DNA of 64,000 bases from Palsa-513 sp036510225 (GTDB lineage Bacteria > Actinomycetota > Thermoleophilia > Solirubrobacterales > Solirubrobacteraceae), in NCBI GenBank assembly GCA_036510225.1, contig DATCEH010000097.1:1-64000 (forward strand). The letters are read 5' to 3'. This document shows positions 26,200-34,569 of the stretch, in pieces; positions within the stretch are counted from its first letter, which is position 1; the number at the start of each line of letters is the position of its first letter. Under the pieces are notes generated by a model. It was not told the origin of the DNA. It was given only the letters and a program-made list of their open reading frames with translations, and ran no database searches. The position numbers and the translations under genes are program-made.

Positions 26200-26366
26200 C
26201 GGGCGTCGCGCTCCGCGCGGATCACGACAGCGCTGGATGGTCCGCCGTAGGGCGCCCGGGCGCGAATGCGAGCGGCGAGCTCCGGCACGGTCGGGAGACT
26301 GGCTACGTCGCGCAGGCGTGCCAGATGGACGTCTTCGGGGACTCCGCGAACCTGAACTCTGGACAC
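26196..26366 (-). CDS. VapB-type antitoxin
   Basis: A 56-residue protein (VSRVQVRGVPEDVHLARLRDVA...) of ribbon-helix-helix antitoxin type: the N-terminal strand SRVQVRGVP followed by two helices, then an acidic/basic tail for binding toxin. I chose GTG 26366; a TTG six bases earlier and an ATG at 26402 are alternatives that add a non-conserved leader. It overlaps the toxin gene by four bases (GTGA), the usual coupled arrangement. If the toxin is truly broken, this would be an antitoxin without its partner, possibly free to neutralise a related toxin. Confidence 0.72.
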   Translation of the reverse strand: MSRVQVRGVPEDVHLARLRDVASLPTVPELAARIRARAPYGGPSSAVVIRAERDAR

Positions 26367-26518
26367 CCGCAAGACGGTAGCGATTGCATGGCAGGGCCGC
26401 ATTTCCCATGCACCCGGCGCGGCACCGGGGTAGGCCGTCGGCCTCGCCCAGGACAGCCTTCCCACGGAGGCTGTGAACCCGACTTCAGATCCGCCGAGCC
26501 GCTCCCCGACGACCACCG

Positions 26519-26944
26519 GTGATCCTGCTGGACGCCAACCTCCTGCTCTACGCGCACAACACCGACAGCCCGGCCCACGCGGCGGCGACCGACTGGCTCG
26601 ACGCGCAGCTCAGCGGGACGACTCGGGTCGGCCTCCCGTGGCCGACGCTGCTGGCGTTCCTGCGGATCGCCTCCAATCCTCGGGTGTTCGCACGGCCCGT
26701 CTCGGTCGCCGGCGCCTGGGCCCAGGTCGAGCGGTGGCTCTCGGCACCGGTCGCCTGGATTCCCCTGCCGAGCGCTCGCCACCCCGAAGCCCTGGCGTCG
26801 ATGCTCGCGGCCACGCCGGGCGCAGACCACGTCCCGGACGCGCATCTCGCGGCCCTCGCCGTCGAGCACGGTCTCGAGCTCTGCACCTGCGACCGCGGCT
26901 TCGCCCGGTTCCCGGGACTTCGCTGGCGGGATCCGCTCACGTGA
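26519..26944 (+). CDS. PIN-domain toxin (VapC family), no antitoxin visible
   Basis: A 141-residue PIN RNase: MILLDANLLLYA with the first catalytic Asp, then ATDWLDAQL, a conserved PWPTLLAFLRIA helix carrying the second acid region, PGADHVPDAHLAALAVEHG with two Asp, and CDRGFARFPGLRW at the end. This is the MT0312/VapC subgroup by its ending. Start is GTG 26519, four bases overlapping (GTGA) the end of a short upstream frame ending PDDHR, as expected for an antitoxin, but upstream that frame shows no ribbon-helix-helix or other antitoxin sequence. It is divergent from the VapB gene by about 150 bases. Its antitoxin may have been deleted or replaced. Confidence 0.82.
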   Translation: MILLDANLLLYAHNTDSPAHAAATDWLDAQLSGTTRVGLPWPTLLAFLRIASNPRVFARPVSVAGAWAQVERWLSAPVAWIPLPSARHPEALASMLAATPGADHVPDAHLAALAVEHGLELCTCDRGFARFPGLRWRDPLT

Positions 26945-27000
26945 GCCGGACCGACTGGCTGGTTGCCCCGGGTGGGTTGCCGGCGATGGTCACCCGACCA

Positions 27001-27099
27001 CGCCTGCAACTACTGACCGAGTGGGTCTCCTCAGCACCCCTCCGCCGCCACCTGCCTGGCTGTCGAAACGCGATGCGGGCGTACGCCGCGCGCGACTGA
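27001..27099 (+). pseudogene. relic of an HD-hydrolase gene 5' end
   Basis: The plus frame here reads RLQLLTEWVSSAPLRRH, then after a single-base insertion compensated about 20 bases later, CLAVE and AMRAYAARD before a TGA. This matches the start of the intact HD protein at 30285 (ALLREWVESESLRRHCLAVEAALRAYAVRD). The bases around TGCCTGGC and GCGGGCGTACGCC are shared at DNA level. Only the first third of the gene is represented; sequence before 27001 shows no similarity. It looks like a broken duplicate of the 30285 gene. Confidence 0.6.
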
Positions 27100-27121
27100 C
27101 CCACGGTCGCGCGAGAAATGT

Positions 27122-27139
27122 TCGTGGTCGCGACCACGA
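27122..27139. repeat. 18-base perfect palindrome, copy 1
   Basis: TCGTGGTCGCGACCACGA is its own reverse complement. It lies between the HD relic and the repeat-rich secreted-protein gene, 70 bases before the latter. A copy with one mismatch is at 52388, and flanking bases (ACGAACxTTT...CGCG on one side) are also partly shared. It could be a repeated palindromic element or an operator. Confidence 0.7.
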
Positions 27140-27208
27140 CGACATCCCCCACCGAATGCAGCATTCTCGCGGTCGTTGCCGGGGAATCCTGATCGAGGGG
27201 GAAGCGTC

Positions 27209-29308
27209 ATGGGAGTGGAAGCGCGCTGCGCCGGACGTCACGGTCCAGACTGTGTGTACCTCTGTATCGTCGTCCTGATCTGCGCGGCGGCGCTGAGCTA
27301 CGCCCCAAGCACGGCGGGTGCGGCAGACTTTTCATGGTCGGCGCCGTCACCGTTCGGCGCGTTCGACTACGGGCTGGCATGCCCGTCCGTCTCGCAGTGC
27401 ACGGCCGTCGGCTTCAACGCGGCCGGTCAAGGGGTGGCCGGGGCGTCAGAGGAGACGTTCAACCCAGCGGCACCCGGTCTCCCGACGCCCGCGATCGTTG
27501 ACCCAGATCACACGACCGTCATCGACGTCGCATGCCCGTCGACAAACCAGTGCACGGCGGTCGCGGGCGCCGAGGAAGTCACGTTCAATCCGACTGCGCC
27601 TGGGAACCCGACGCCAGTCGCAATCGACGACAACGACAACTACGCGGCGATGGATGCCGTAGCGTGCCCGTCGTTGACCTTATGCGTCACCGTCGGTGAC
27701 GCTGGACAGGTGGAAGACGGTAGCGGCAATCAGGTTCTCGTCATGGGACAGGAGGAGACGTTCAACCCGGAGTCCCCCGGCCCGGCAGTCGCGACCACGC
27801 CGATCGACCCTGCGTATAGCCTGGGGTCGGTGGCGTGCCCGTCGGTGTCGGAATGCGTGGCCGTCGGCGACTCCGGCCAGGTGGTGGTCTTCGATCCGTC
27901 CTCTGCGGCCAGCAGTGCGTCGGTCTCGACGATCGGGACGATCGGCAGCGGCGGCCTATTTGGGCTGGCGTGCCCGTCGACAAGCCAGTGCACCGCGTTC
28001 GTCGGTGACGCCCAGGGGGTCAGCCAGGAGGTCACGTTCAACCCATCCTCGCCTGGTGCGCCGTCGCCCTTCACGATCGACCCCGGGCTCGTCAACAACT
28101 CGACCGAATCCAACTCCCTGCGTGATCTGGCGTGCCCGTCGACCACCGAGTGCGTCGCGGTCGACACGATGGGCCAGGCCGTCAAAGGCGATCCGACGAG
28201 CTCCGCGCCCTGGACGGTCGAGCCGGTAACGACGCCAGACCCAAACAGCGACGCGGGCCACTTGGACAGTATCGCCTGCCCGTCTGTGACTGAGTGCGCG
28301 GCACTGGATGGCGTGGGCCGTGAGTTCACGGGCACGATCGGCGGGGCGCCCGCGCCGTCTCCGGCGAACACGGCGGCGCCGACGATCGCGGGCTCGACGG
28401 TTCAGGGCCAGGTGTTGACGGAGTCGCGCGGTTCGTGGACGAACAGTCCGACTTCTTATGCCTACCAGTGGTTTGATTGTGACGGTGCGGGTAGCGCCTG
28501 CACGGCGATCAGGGGCGCGACTGGGCAGTCGTACACGCTGACCGCTGCTGATGTGGGGCACACGATCCGGGTTCAAGAGACCGCTTCAAACGCGAGTGGC
28601 GGCGGCGCGCCGGCGACCTCGACTACGACTGCAGTCGTGGGCGGCGCGCCGCCCACGACCCCCCCGCCGGCTAACACCACGCCGCCTGCGGTGACGGGCA
28701 CGGCTACGGTCGGCCGGTCGGTCGGCTGCTCAAGCGTCTGGACCGGGACACCGCCGCTGAGCTTCGCCTATCAGTGGCTGCGTGACGGCGTCGCGATCCC
28801 GGGCGCCACCGGCTCGAACTACGCGATCGTCGCCGCCGACGCCGGGAAGCACCTCTCGTGCAGGGTCACCGCGAGCAACGCCGCGGGCAGCGCCACCGCA
28901 ACGAGCGCGGCGGTCGGCGTGACGATCATCGCCGCCGACACCGTCTCCGTGTCCCGAGCTTCGACAAGCGGAAGCACCGCTGCCGTGAGCGCGGCGTGCA
29001 GCGGAAGCGACACGGCCGGCTGCGACCTATCGCTGGCCCTGTCGGCCACCGAGACGATACGGGGCGGCAAGCTGGTTGCGCTCGCGGCGGCCGCCGCCGA
29101 GACCAAGCACAAGGTCCTCTCGCTCGGCTCCGCCAGAGCGACGATCTCAGCCGGCAGGCATGAGGTGGTTCATGTCAAGCTGAACGCCACCGGCCGGCGA
29201 CTGCTCGCTTCACACCACCACCTCAAGGCCACGCTCAAGATCGTCCGGATCAGCCCCGGCGGGTCGAGACACGCCGTGTCCGGGCGGAAGCTCACGTTCA
29301 CGGAGTAG
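27209..29308 (+). CDS. secreted repeat protein, likely seven-bladed propeller plus Ig-like domains
   Basis: A 699-residue exported protein. ATG 27209 has GGGGGAA upstream and leads to a hydrophobic signal segment (CVYLCIVVLICAAALSYA) with cleavage near AGAAD. Residues about 40-390 carry seven copies of a unit with core (L/V/I)ACPSxxxCxAVG spaced 43-57 residues, each with two Cys that can pair; seven such units fit a beta-propeller. Then two Ig-like modules with YAYQWFDCDG and FAYQWLRDG (about 395-480, 490-585), both of the bacterial surface-protein type, and a C-terminal beta module with HVKLNATGRRLL. No wall-sorting signal is seen. Base composition is slightly less GC-rich at third positions than neighbours, hinting at transfer. 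Confidence 0.8.
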   Translation: MGVEARCAGRHGPDCVYLCIVVLICAAALSYAPSTAGAADFSWSAPSPFGAFDYGLACPSVSQCTAVGFNAAGQGVAGASEETFNPAAPGLPTPAIVDPDHTTVIDVACPSTNQCTAVAGAEEVTFNPTAPGNPTPVAIDDNDNYAAMDAVACPSLTLCVTVGDAGQVEDGSGNQVLVMGQEETFNPESPGPAVATTPIDPAYSLGSVACPSVSECVAVGDSGQVVVFDPSSAASSASVSTIGTIGSGGLFGLACPSTSQCTAFVGDAQGVSQEVTFNPSSPGAPSPFTIDPGLVNNSTESNSLRDLACPSTTECVAVDTMGQAVKGDPTSSAPWTVEPVTTPDPNSDAGHLDSIACPSVTECAALDGVGREFTGTIGGAPAPSPANTAAPTIAGSTVQGQVLTESRGSWTNSPTSYAYQWFDCDGAGSACTAIRGATGQSYTLTAADVGHTIRVQETASNASGGGAPATSTTTAVVGGAPPTTPPPANTTPPAVTGTATVGRSVGCSSVWTGTPPLSFAYQWLRDGVAIPGATGSNYAIVAADAGKHLSCRVTASNAAGSATATSAAVGVTIIAADTVSVSRASTSGSTAAVSAACSGSDTAGCDLSLALSATETIRGGKLVALAAAAAETKHKVLSLGSARATISAGRHEVVHVKLNATGRRLLASHHHLKATLKIVRISPGGSRHAVSGRKLTFTE

Positions 29309-29547
29309 CTCGCAAGCCGGTCAACGCTCACGCCTGCCCCAATCCTCGGACTGCCCGCACGTGGAACCACAACCCGGCCGCGGCCGCCCGCCGACGAGAT
29401 GATCTGGCGGACGCCGAACGGCCGAGGACGTCGTCGAGGCTACGAGCGTCCCGAGCGACGAAGTTGATCAGCAGGCCGACATGGGGTGCGGCCGCGGTAC
29501 GATCGGGCCGACGGCACGAACCGCAACCGAACCGCCAGGGGACCCGC

Positions 29548-30288
29548 ATGAGCGCCACGCCCAAACCGCTGCCCGCGTCCGCCGCACTGCAGGCCAAGGA
29601 CGGCGCCAAGTTCGAGCCGGGGAGCGGTCTGATCGCGCGGGGCGACGGGACGCCGGTGACGATGATCAACTTCATGCTCGGCGATCTCGCCGTCTTCTTC
29701 CGCGAGGGTGAGATCGCCCCGTCGCTGATGACGTCGAACAGCGTCCAGCGGTTCACCCAGCGCGACCACGCCCACGAATGCCTCGTGGCCCTCCACCGGA
29801 TGACGACTCTGTCGATCGTCGACACGATGTTCGGGTACGACGACGACGAGCTCGACCAGCTGATCCGGGACAAGCTCGACGACGAGCACATCTTCGTCCA
29901 GCTGAGCCTCGACCGCTCGCAGAGCGGCGGCGCGCACGAGAAGGACATCCTTGCGAAGTGGAGCGGCGACGCCCACGCGAACTCGGTCGCGGTCGCGATC
30001 GGAACATCGGCGGCCGGGGCGATCGCCCATATGAAGGCCGGCGTGCTGGACGGGCGGATCGTCTTCGACGGCTCGACGAACTGGTCGCCGTCGGGCGAGG
30101 GCGAGGCGGGCGCGAAGGCGCAGAACAACAGCCTGGTCGTCTTCGACTCTCACCCGGTCGCCGCCCGCTACCGGACGCAGCTGGACATCGACCACGACAC
30201 GATGCTCAAGCAGATGGCCAAGCGCGCGGCCGCAGGCCCTTCCGCGACTCCGGCCGGGGCTGGCGACGCGGCGGCCGAGACGGCGTGA
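29548..30288 (+). CDS. phospholipase D-like domain protein
   Basis: A 246-residue soluble protein; ATG 29548 has AGGGGA five bases upstream. One HKD motif is visible: His161-x-Lys163-x4-Asp168 followed by GSTNWS (175-180). The first half (about 80-140) has the matching strand-helix pattern (TLSIVDTMFGYDDDELDQL) that in PLD-like nucleases precedes the motif. Single-motif members act as homodimers, as nucleases (Nuc, BfiI) or phosphodiesterases. No signal peptide is present, so it works in the cytoplasm. Its stop overlaps the GTG of an HD hydrolase gene by four bases, pairing two phosphodiesterase folds. Substrate unknown. Confidence 0.82.
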   Translation: MSATPKPLPASAALQAKDGAKFEPGSGLIARGDGTPVTMINFMLGDLAVFFREGEIAPSLMTSNSVQRFTQRDHAHECLVALHRMTTLSIVDTMFGYDDDELDQLIRDKLDDEHIFVQLSLDRSQSGGAHEKDILAKWSGDAHANSVAVAIGTSAAGAIAHMKAGVLDGRIVFDGSTNWSPSGEGEAGAKAQNNSLVVFDSHPVAARYRTQLDIDHDTMLKQMAKRAAAGPSATPAGAGDAAAETA

Positions 30289-30857
30289 TCGATCGCGAGC
30301 AGGCCTGGGCGCTGCTGAGGGAGTGGGTCGAGTCCGAGTCACTCCGCCGGCACTGCCTGGCGGTCGAGGCCGCGCTCCGGGCGTACGCCGTGCGAGACGG
30401 GGCCGACGAGGAGCTGTGGGGCGTGACGGGTCTGCTCCACGACGCCGACTACGAGCGGTATCCGGACCTCGAGACGGGCCACCCGCGGATCATCATGGCC
30501 GAGCTCGAGCGCCGCGGCGCGCCGCCGGAGATGGTCCGGGCGATCGCCTGCCACGCCGAGTACCTCGGCGTGCAGGCGCAGGCTCCGCTCGAGCGGACGT
30601 TGCTTGCGGTCGACGAGCTCTGCGGATTCCTGATCGCCTGCGCGGTCGTCCGGCCAACCGGCATCCACGGACTCCAGCCGAAGTCCGTCAAGAAGAAGCT
30701 CAAGCAGCCGTCGTTCGCGGCGGCCGTCAACCGGGCGGACGTCCAGCGGGGAGCCGACGAGCTGGGGATCGACTTCGACGAGCACGTCGCCTTCGTGATC
30801 GCCGCGCTCGCACCCCACGCGGCGGAGCTGGGCGTCGACGGGTCGTCGGCGGCGTGA
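30285..30857 (+). CDS. HD-domain hydrolase
   Basis: A 190-residue protein of the small HD superfamily (YqeK/HDIG-like relatives). His23 and the His52-Asp53 doublet (LLHDADYERYP), His66 (TGHPRI) and His90 give the metal-binding set; the conserved GxTGLLHDxDYE phrase is typical of a widespread bacterial family thought to hydrolyse phosphate esters or nucleotides. The start is GTG 30285, coupled to the PLD-like gene by a four-base overlap. The Lys-rich helix SVKKKLKQPSFAAAVNR near 135-150 is conserved in that family. A relic of its 5' third lies at 27001. Confidence 0.88.
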   Translation: MIDREQAWALLREWVESESLRRHCLAVEAALRAYAVRDGADEELWGVTGLLHDADYERYPDLETGHPRIIMAELERRGAPPEMVRAIACHAEYLGVQAQAPLERTLLAVDELCGFLIACAVVRPTGIHGLQPKSVKKKLKQPSFAAAVNRADVQRGADELGIDFDEHVAFVIAALAPHAAELGVDGSSAA

Positions 30858-31112
30858 GCGCCTTCCACGCGTCATCACCCGCGCGCGCTCGTCCCCGCGG
30901 ACTGAAGGCGCTGCCGGCGGCCGCGGGCGGCGACGCCGTCGCAGCAGCCCGCACCCAACTGCACGTCGGCAGCCGACCCCCGCCTGGCGGGGCCGACCAC
31001 GACGCGATGCCGGGTCTGCCGGGACATCATCGCTACGACCGTCGCCGACCTACCAAGAGCCTCGTGAATGTCATGTTTTCGCCAACCAGATGAAGGCCCG
31101 AAAGGACACCGC

Positions 31113-31183
31113 GCCCGGCTCGACTCGAACCGGGAACAGCACGCCGCTGGCAACGAGGGACTAGGCCATCGTCCTGGCCGGGC
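31113..31183 (-). other. degenerate tRNA-like sequence (Gly GCC-like?)
   Basis: On the minus strand a perfect 7-bp acceptor stem forms between GCCCGGC and GCCGGGC. It is followed by a 4-bp D stem (GGAC/GTCC) with a loop containing GG, an anticodon-like loop TTGCCAG with 4 of 5 stem pairs, and a T-loop TTCGAGT. However, the T stem does not pair, about two to three bases are missing there, and position 8 is C instead of T. It therefore looks like a decayed tRNA or a tRNA remnant left by an integration, not a working tRNA. If it derives from a tRNA, the anticodon would be GCC (glycine). Confidence 0.35.
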
Positions 31184-31263
31184 TTCGATGATCGCGGCAT
31201 TCGCAGCCGTCGCGGTCGCCGTGATCGCCACGGGACTCGTGGGCAAGGCCGACCAGACGGCGT

Positions 31264-31280
31264 AGAGCGGCGCGCGCTCT
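31264..31280 (-). terminator. possible terminator of the LuxR-type regulator gene
   Basis: AGAGCG, a 5-base loop and CGCTCT form a 6-bp stem 22 bases after the stop of the minus-strand regulator gene. No T run follows. Weak but correctly placed. Confidence 0.4.
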
Positions 31281-31301
31281 CGGGACCAGCGCCGGCGGCG
31301 C

Positions 31302-34142
31302 TCAGGCCCCGACCGCCGGAAGCTCATCCGCGCCGAGCACGCGTGTCAACTCGTCGCGTCGGCGGATGTCGAGTTTGCGATAGGTACTCGTCAGATGCGT
31401 CTCCACGGTCCGCAGCGTGACGTACAGCGCTTGCGCGATCTCGGCGTTGCTCGCTCCCCCGGCCGCCAGCTCGGCGACCCGCCGCTCCGCCGCCGTCAGC
31501 GACTCCGGACCGTCGAGGCGCTCTCGTCGCGGCCGTCCGCCGACGACCTTCAGCTCGGCGCGCGCCGTCAGGGCAAGCGCCGTCGCCCCGCACTGGGCCG
31601 CGCGATCGAGCCCGTGGCGCAGCAGTCCAGCGGCCGTGCTGCGGTTCCCGAGGCGGCGATTGAGCGCCCCGAGCGCGACGAGAGCCCGTGCGTACTCGAT
31701 CCGCGCCGAGCTCGCCGCGAGGACCTCGACCGCTTCGACCAGCGCGGGGAGCGCGACATCCGGCGCGTTGACCGCTGCCGTCGCCAGCAGCGAGAGCCCG
31801 ATTGCCCGCGGCGCACCGAACGCCCGGGCTCGCTCGACGTCCTCCGCCGCAAGCGCCCGACCCTGCCGATCGTCGCCGAGCGCATACAGCACGACCGCCA
31901 GCTGCGGCCGCCAACCTGTCGCTGCCGGGCACTGGAACCCGCGCTCGACAACTTCCCGTTGCAGCAGCTCCAGGTCGGTGCGCGCCTCCGCCAGCCGCCC
32001 CTGCGCGATCCGCAGGCGCGAGCGCGCGTCGAGGAACATCAGGTAGACGACTTGGTCCTCGTCGGTGTGGGGCGGCGACCCCTCGAGCAGCGCTTCGGCC
32101 TCAGCCAGGGCTCCCCTGGCGAGCAGCGGGTCGAGACGCAACCCGGTCACGAGAGCTCGGTGGGTATCGTCGAGGTCCTCGTAGATCTGCGTCGCAAGGG
32201 CAGCGTCCGCCTCGGCCTCGGCGACCAGTCCCTGCCGCATTCTTCCGTATGACCTCCAGCCCACCGCGAGGGCGACGTCCAGCGTTGCTCCGCGACCACG
32301 GCCGCGCTCGATCACGGCGTCGAGGAACGCGTCCCGGCGGGTATACGCCTCACACCAGGCGAGTCCCGCCATCGCCCAGGCGAGGTCGGGCGTCCACTCG
32401 ATGGATGCCCGATCGCCGAACGGCTCGGCGGCCAGTGCCGTCTCGAACAATGCCGAGCACCGGTCGGCCGGGTTGCCCATCCAGACCGCCACGATCCCCA
32501 TCAATCCGAGCGCCGCACGGTGTGCCGACCCAGGCGCCTCCGTCACCGGGCCCATCGCATCCGCGACCGCCGCGACCGCGCGGCCCGCCTCGTCGCGCAG
32601 CGCGAGCGCCGCGAGTGCCCGCTGAGCCAGCAGCTCGATCCGAGTCGGCTGATCGAGCCCGCCGAGCGCGGAGAGGCCCTGCTCGTAGACCTCGACCGCC
32701 TGCTGTGGCCGACCGACCGCCATCAGCGCACGACCGACCTCGAGCGCCACGCCCGCACGTTCCGCGCCGTCGGGCGTCTCCTCGAGCGCGCGGCCGAGCG
32801 CGATCAGACCGGCGACCCGGCCCGCGAGCAGGAGGGCTCGACCGTGATCGAGGCACACCCGGTGGCGAGGCTCCCCCGGCACGGGCTCGTCCAACGCTCG
32901 ACCGAAGAACGACGCGGCGCTCTCGTACGCCGCCCGTCCCATCGCCCGGTGGCCGGCTGCGACGAGGAGACTCCCGGCCCAACCCTGACCGACGGGCTCG
33001 GCCGCCAAGAGGTGGACGGCAGCCTCGACCGGATCGACGTCGGTACTCGCGAGCATCCGGGCGGCCCGGCGTCGCAACTCGTCGGCGCGGGCAGCGCCGA
33101 GGCAACCCGTGACCGCCTCGCGGACCAAGGGGTGCGCGAAGTTCAGCGGCAGGCCGTCCGCGAACAGCCCCGCGCCAACCAGTCGCTCGGCGGCCGTCGC
33201 TGCGGCCGACCGCTCGATCCCGGCGACCTCGGCAGCGTGGCGCATCGCCGTGTCGACGCCAAGCACGGCGACGGCGTCGCACACGGCTCGCGCCGCCTCT
33301 CCGACGCGGGCAAGTCGCGGCATCACGAAAGCAGCCAGGCCCGCCGGGCGCGCCCGCCGCACGGTCGTGGCGCTGACCGGGCCCGAGCCCAGATGGCGTA
33401 GGAGCTCCCCGATCAACAGGGGGTTTCCGCCGGTGACCTCGTGAACGGCGACGCTGGTCGAACGTTCGGCCGAGCCGCCGAGTGACACGCGAACCATCTC
33501 CGCCGTCGCTTCAGCCGACAGCGGCGCTGGCCGCAGGGTTGCCGTCGCCGACAAACCGAGTTGCGCGAGGAAATCAGCCGCGCCGCCATAGTCGGGGTCA
33601 GCAGGACGAAACGCGACGATCAGGAGCACGGGTATGCGGACGGCCCGGGCCGCGAGATGGCAGAGCCAGCGAAGCGAAGGAAGGTCTGCCCAGTGCGCGT
33701 CATCGACGACCAAGGCGATCGGCTGGTCAGCCGCCAGCCGCGCCACAAGGACCGTGAGCGATGCAACGATCGCAGCCTGCCGACCCGATGCAAGACGCGC
33801 CGCGTCGTCGAGCAACTCGTCCTCCTCGAGAACCGTGGCCGCAGCCCGCGCCCGTCCCGACAACAAGGCCCGCCGACGATCGAGGTCGCACCCAGTCAGC
33901 AGATCTTCCAACACCTCCACCGCAACGCCCCACCCGAGATCCTGTTCGAGCTCCCCGCCGCGCGAGCGCGCGACCCTGAAACCGCTGAGTGCCGCGGTGT
34001 CGATCGCCGCGTCCAGCAGTCGGGTCTTGCCGAGTCCGGCCGCCCCGGTCACCGCCACGACGCCGCCGTTCCCGGTCGCCGCAGCCCACGCGATCGACTC
34101 CACGGCCGCGAGCTCGTCCGCCCGTTCCAGAAGCATCGGCAT
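31302..34142 (-). CDS. large ATP-binding LuxR-family transcriptional regulator
   Basis: About 946 residues. AAA/STAND ATPase at the N-terminus: Walker A GAAGLGKTRLL (Lys39, Thr40), Walker B ALVVDDAHWAD, then winged-helix region; a long alpha-helical, TPR-like middle (about 330-860) and a C-terminal LuxR-type helix-turn-helix (LTAAERRVAELAAGGASNAEIA...VETHLTSTYRKLDI). Such proteins bind an inducer in the TPR part and ATP for oligomerisation, as in MalT. ATG 34142 (MPMLLERADELAAV) is preferred from family alignment; ATGs at 34154 and 34136 and an upstream extension to 34343 are possible. It is alone in its transcription unit, flanked by gene-free DNA; target genes are unknown. Confidence 0.9.
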   Translation of the reverse strand: MPMLLERADELAAVESIAWAAATGNGGVVAVTGAAGLGKTRLLDAAIDTAALSGFRVARSRGGELEQDLGWGVAVEVLEDLLTGCDLDRRRALLSGRARAAATVLEEDELLDDAARLASGRQAAIVASLTVLVARLAADQPIALVVDDAHWADLPSLRWLCHLAARAVRIPVLLIVAFRPADPDYGGAADFLAQLGLSATATLRPAPLSAEATAEMVRVSLGGSAERSTSVAVHEVTGGNPLLIGELLRHLGSGPVSATTVRRARPAGLAAFVMPRLARVGEAARAVCDAVAVLGVDTAMRHAAEVAGIERSAAATAAERLVGAGLFADGLPLNFAHPLVREAVTGCLGAARADELRRRAARMLASTDVDPVEAAVHLLAAEPVGQGWAGSLLVAAGHRAMGRAAYESAASFFGRALDEPVPGEPRHRVCLDHGRALLLAGRVAGLIALGRALEETPDGAERAGVALEVGRALMAVGRPQQAVEVYEQGLSALGGLDQPTRIELLAQRALAALALRDEAGRAVAAVADAMGPVTEAPGSAHRAALGLMGIVAVWMGNPADRCSALFETALAAEPFGDRASIEWTPDLAWAMAGLAWCEAYTRRDAFLDAVIERGRGRGATLDVALAVGWRSYGRMRQGLVAEAEADAALATQIYEDLDDTHRALVTGLRLDPLLARGALAEAEALLEGSPPHTDEDQVVYLMFLDARSRLRIAQGRLAEARTDLELLQREVVERGFQCPAATGWRPQLAVVLYALGDDRQGRALAAEDVERARAFGAPRAIGLSLLATAAVNAPDVALPALVEAVEVLAASSARIEYARALVALGALNRRLGNRSTAAGLLRHGLDRAAQCGATALALTARAELKVVGGRPRRERLDGPESLTAAERRVAELAAGGASNAEIAQALYVTLRTVETHLTSTYRKLDIRRRDELTRVLGADELPAVGA

Positions 34143-34365
34143 CGCCACGAGCATATGACAGGCAGGCGGCGCCGCAAAACCTGCGCTCGACGGACCGCCA
34201 GTCGCCTGCCACCAGCTTCTTTCGGAACTTGTCACGAGTGCGCCGGCGCTCCCCTCCTCTCCGGACTGGCTCCAACTCGGGCCGGCCGGCGAACGCGATG
34301 CCTCCAGCTGCACCCGGCCGCCCTCCGGCTGACCTTTTTCCACATCGTCGTCGCCGTGGTCGGCC

Positions 34366-34569
34366 TCAGCGTGCTACCGAGAAGCTCGTCGATCCTGAGT
34401 CGACGGTGAGGAAGATCGTCACGCTGACGACAGTGCCGACCGCCGTCACGATCGCCTCGATCTCGTCGGTGCCGACGAACGCCTTGGCGACCGTGCCATG
34501 GTGGTGATGTTCACCAATCATCCGACCAGCGGTCGTGGTGTGTGTGAGACCGGTCACACAGCCGGTCAC
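34366..34569 (-). CDS. possible small protein coupled to murJ
   Basis: A 67-residue frame whose GTG (34569) overlaps the murJ stop by four bases. It contains MIGEHHHHGTVAKAFVG and a hydrophobic beta-like run IVTAVGTVVSVTIFLTV. The overlap and the non-Arg/Pro-rich composition argue for coding; the lack of any recognisable family argues against. An ATG at 34520 would give a 50-residue version with four consecutive His near the start, which could bind metal. Confidence 0.35.
   Translation of the reverse strand: MTGCVTGLTHTTTAGRMIGEHHHHGTVAKAFVGTDEIEAIVTAVGTVVSVTIFLTVDSGSTSFSVAR

Larger units (their letters stand above)
30858..31301. other. gene-free region with tRNA-like relic and hairpin
   Basis: This 444-base stretch between convergent genes (HD hydrolase and LuxR regulator) has no convincing coding sequence. 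It contains the tRNA-like segment 31113-31183 and the hairpin 31264-31280, listed separately. The short frame 31188-31265 on the plus strand encodes a 25-residue hydrophobic peptide but has no ribosome site that I trust. Confidence 0.5.

Noticed and set aside
29309..29547. Promoter for the PLD-like gene (TTGATC ... TACGAT)
   Set aside because: The boxes are 28 bases apart, far from the required 16-18.
31188..31265. 25-residue hydrophobic peptide (MIAAFAAVAVAVIATG)
   Set aside because: No ribosome site, lies partly over the tRNA-like sequence, composition expected from GC-rich spacer.
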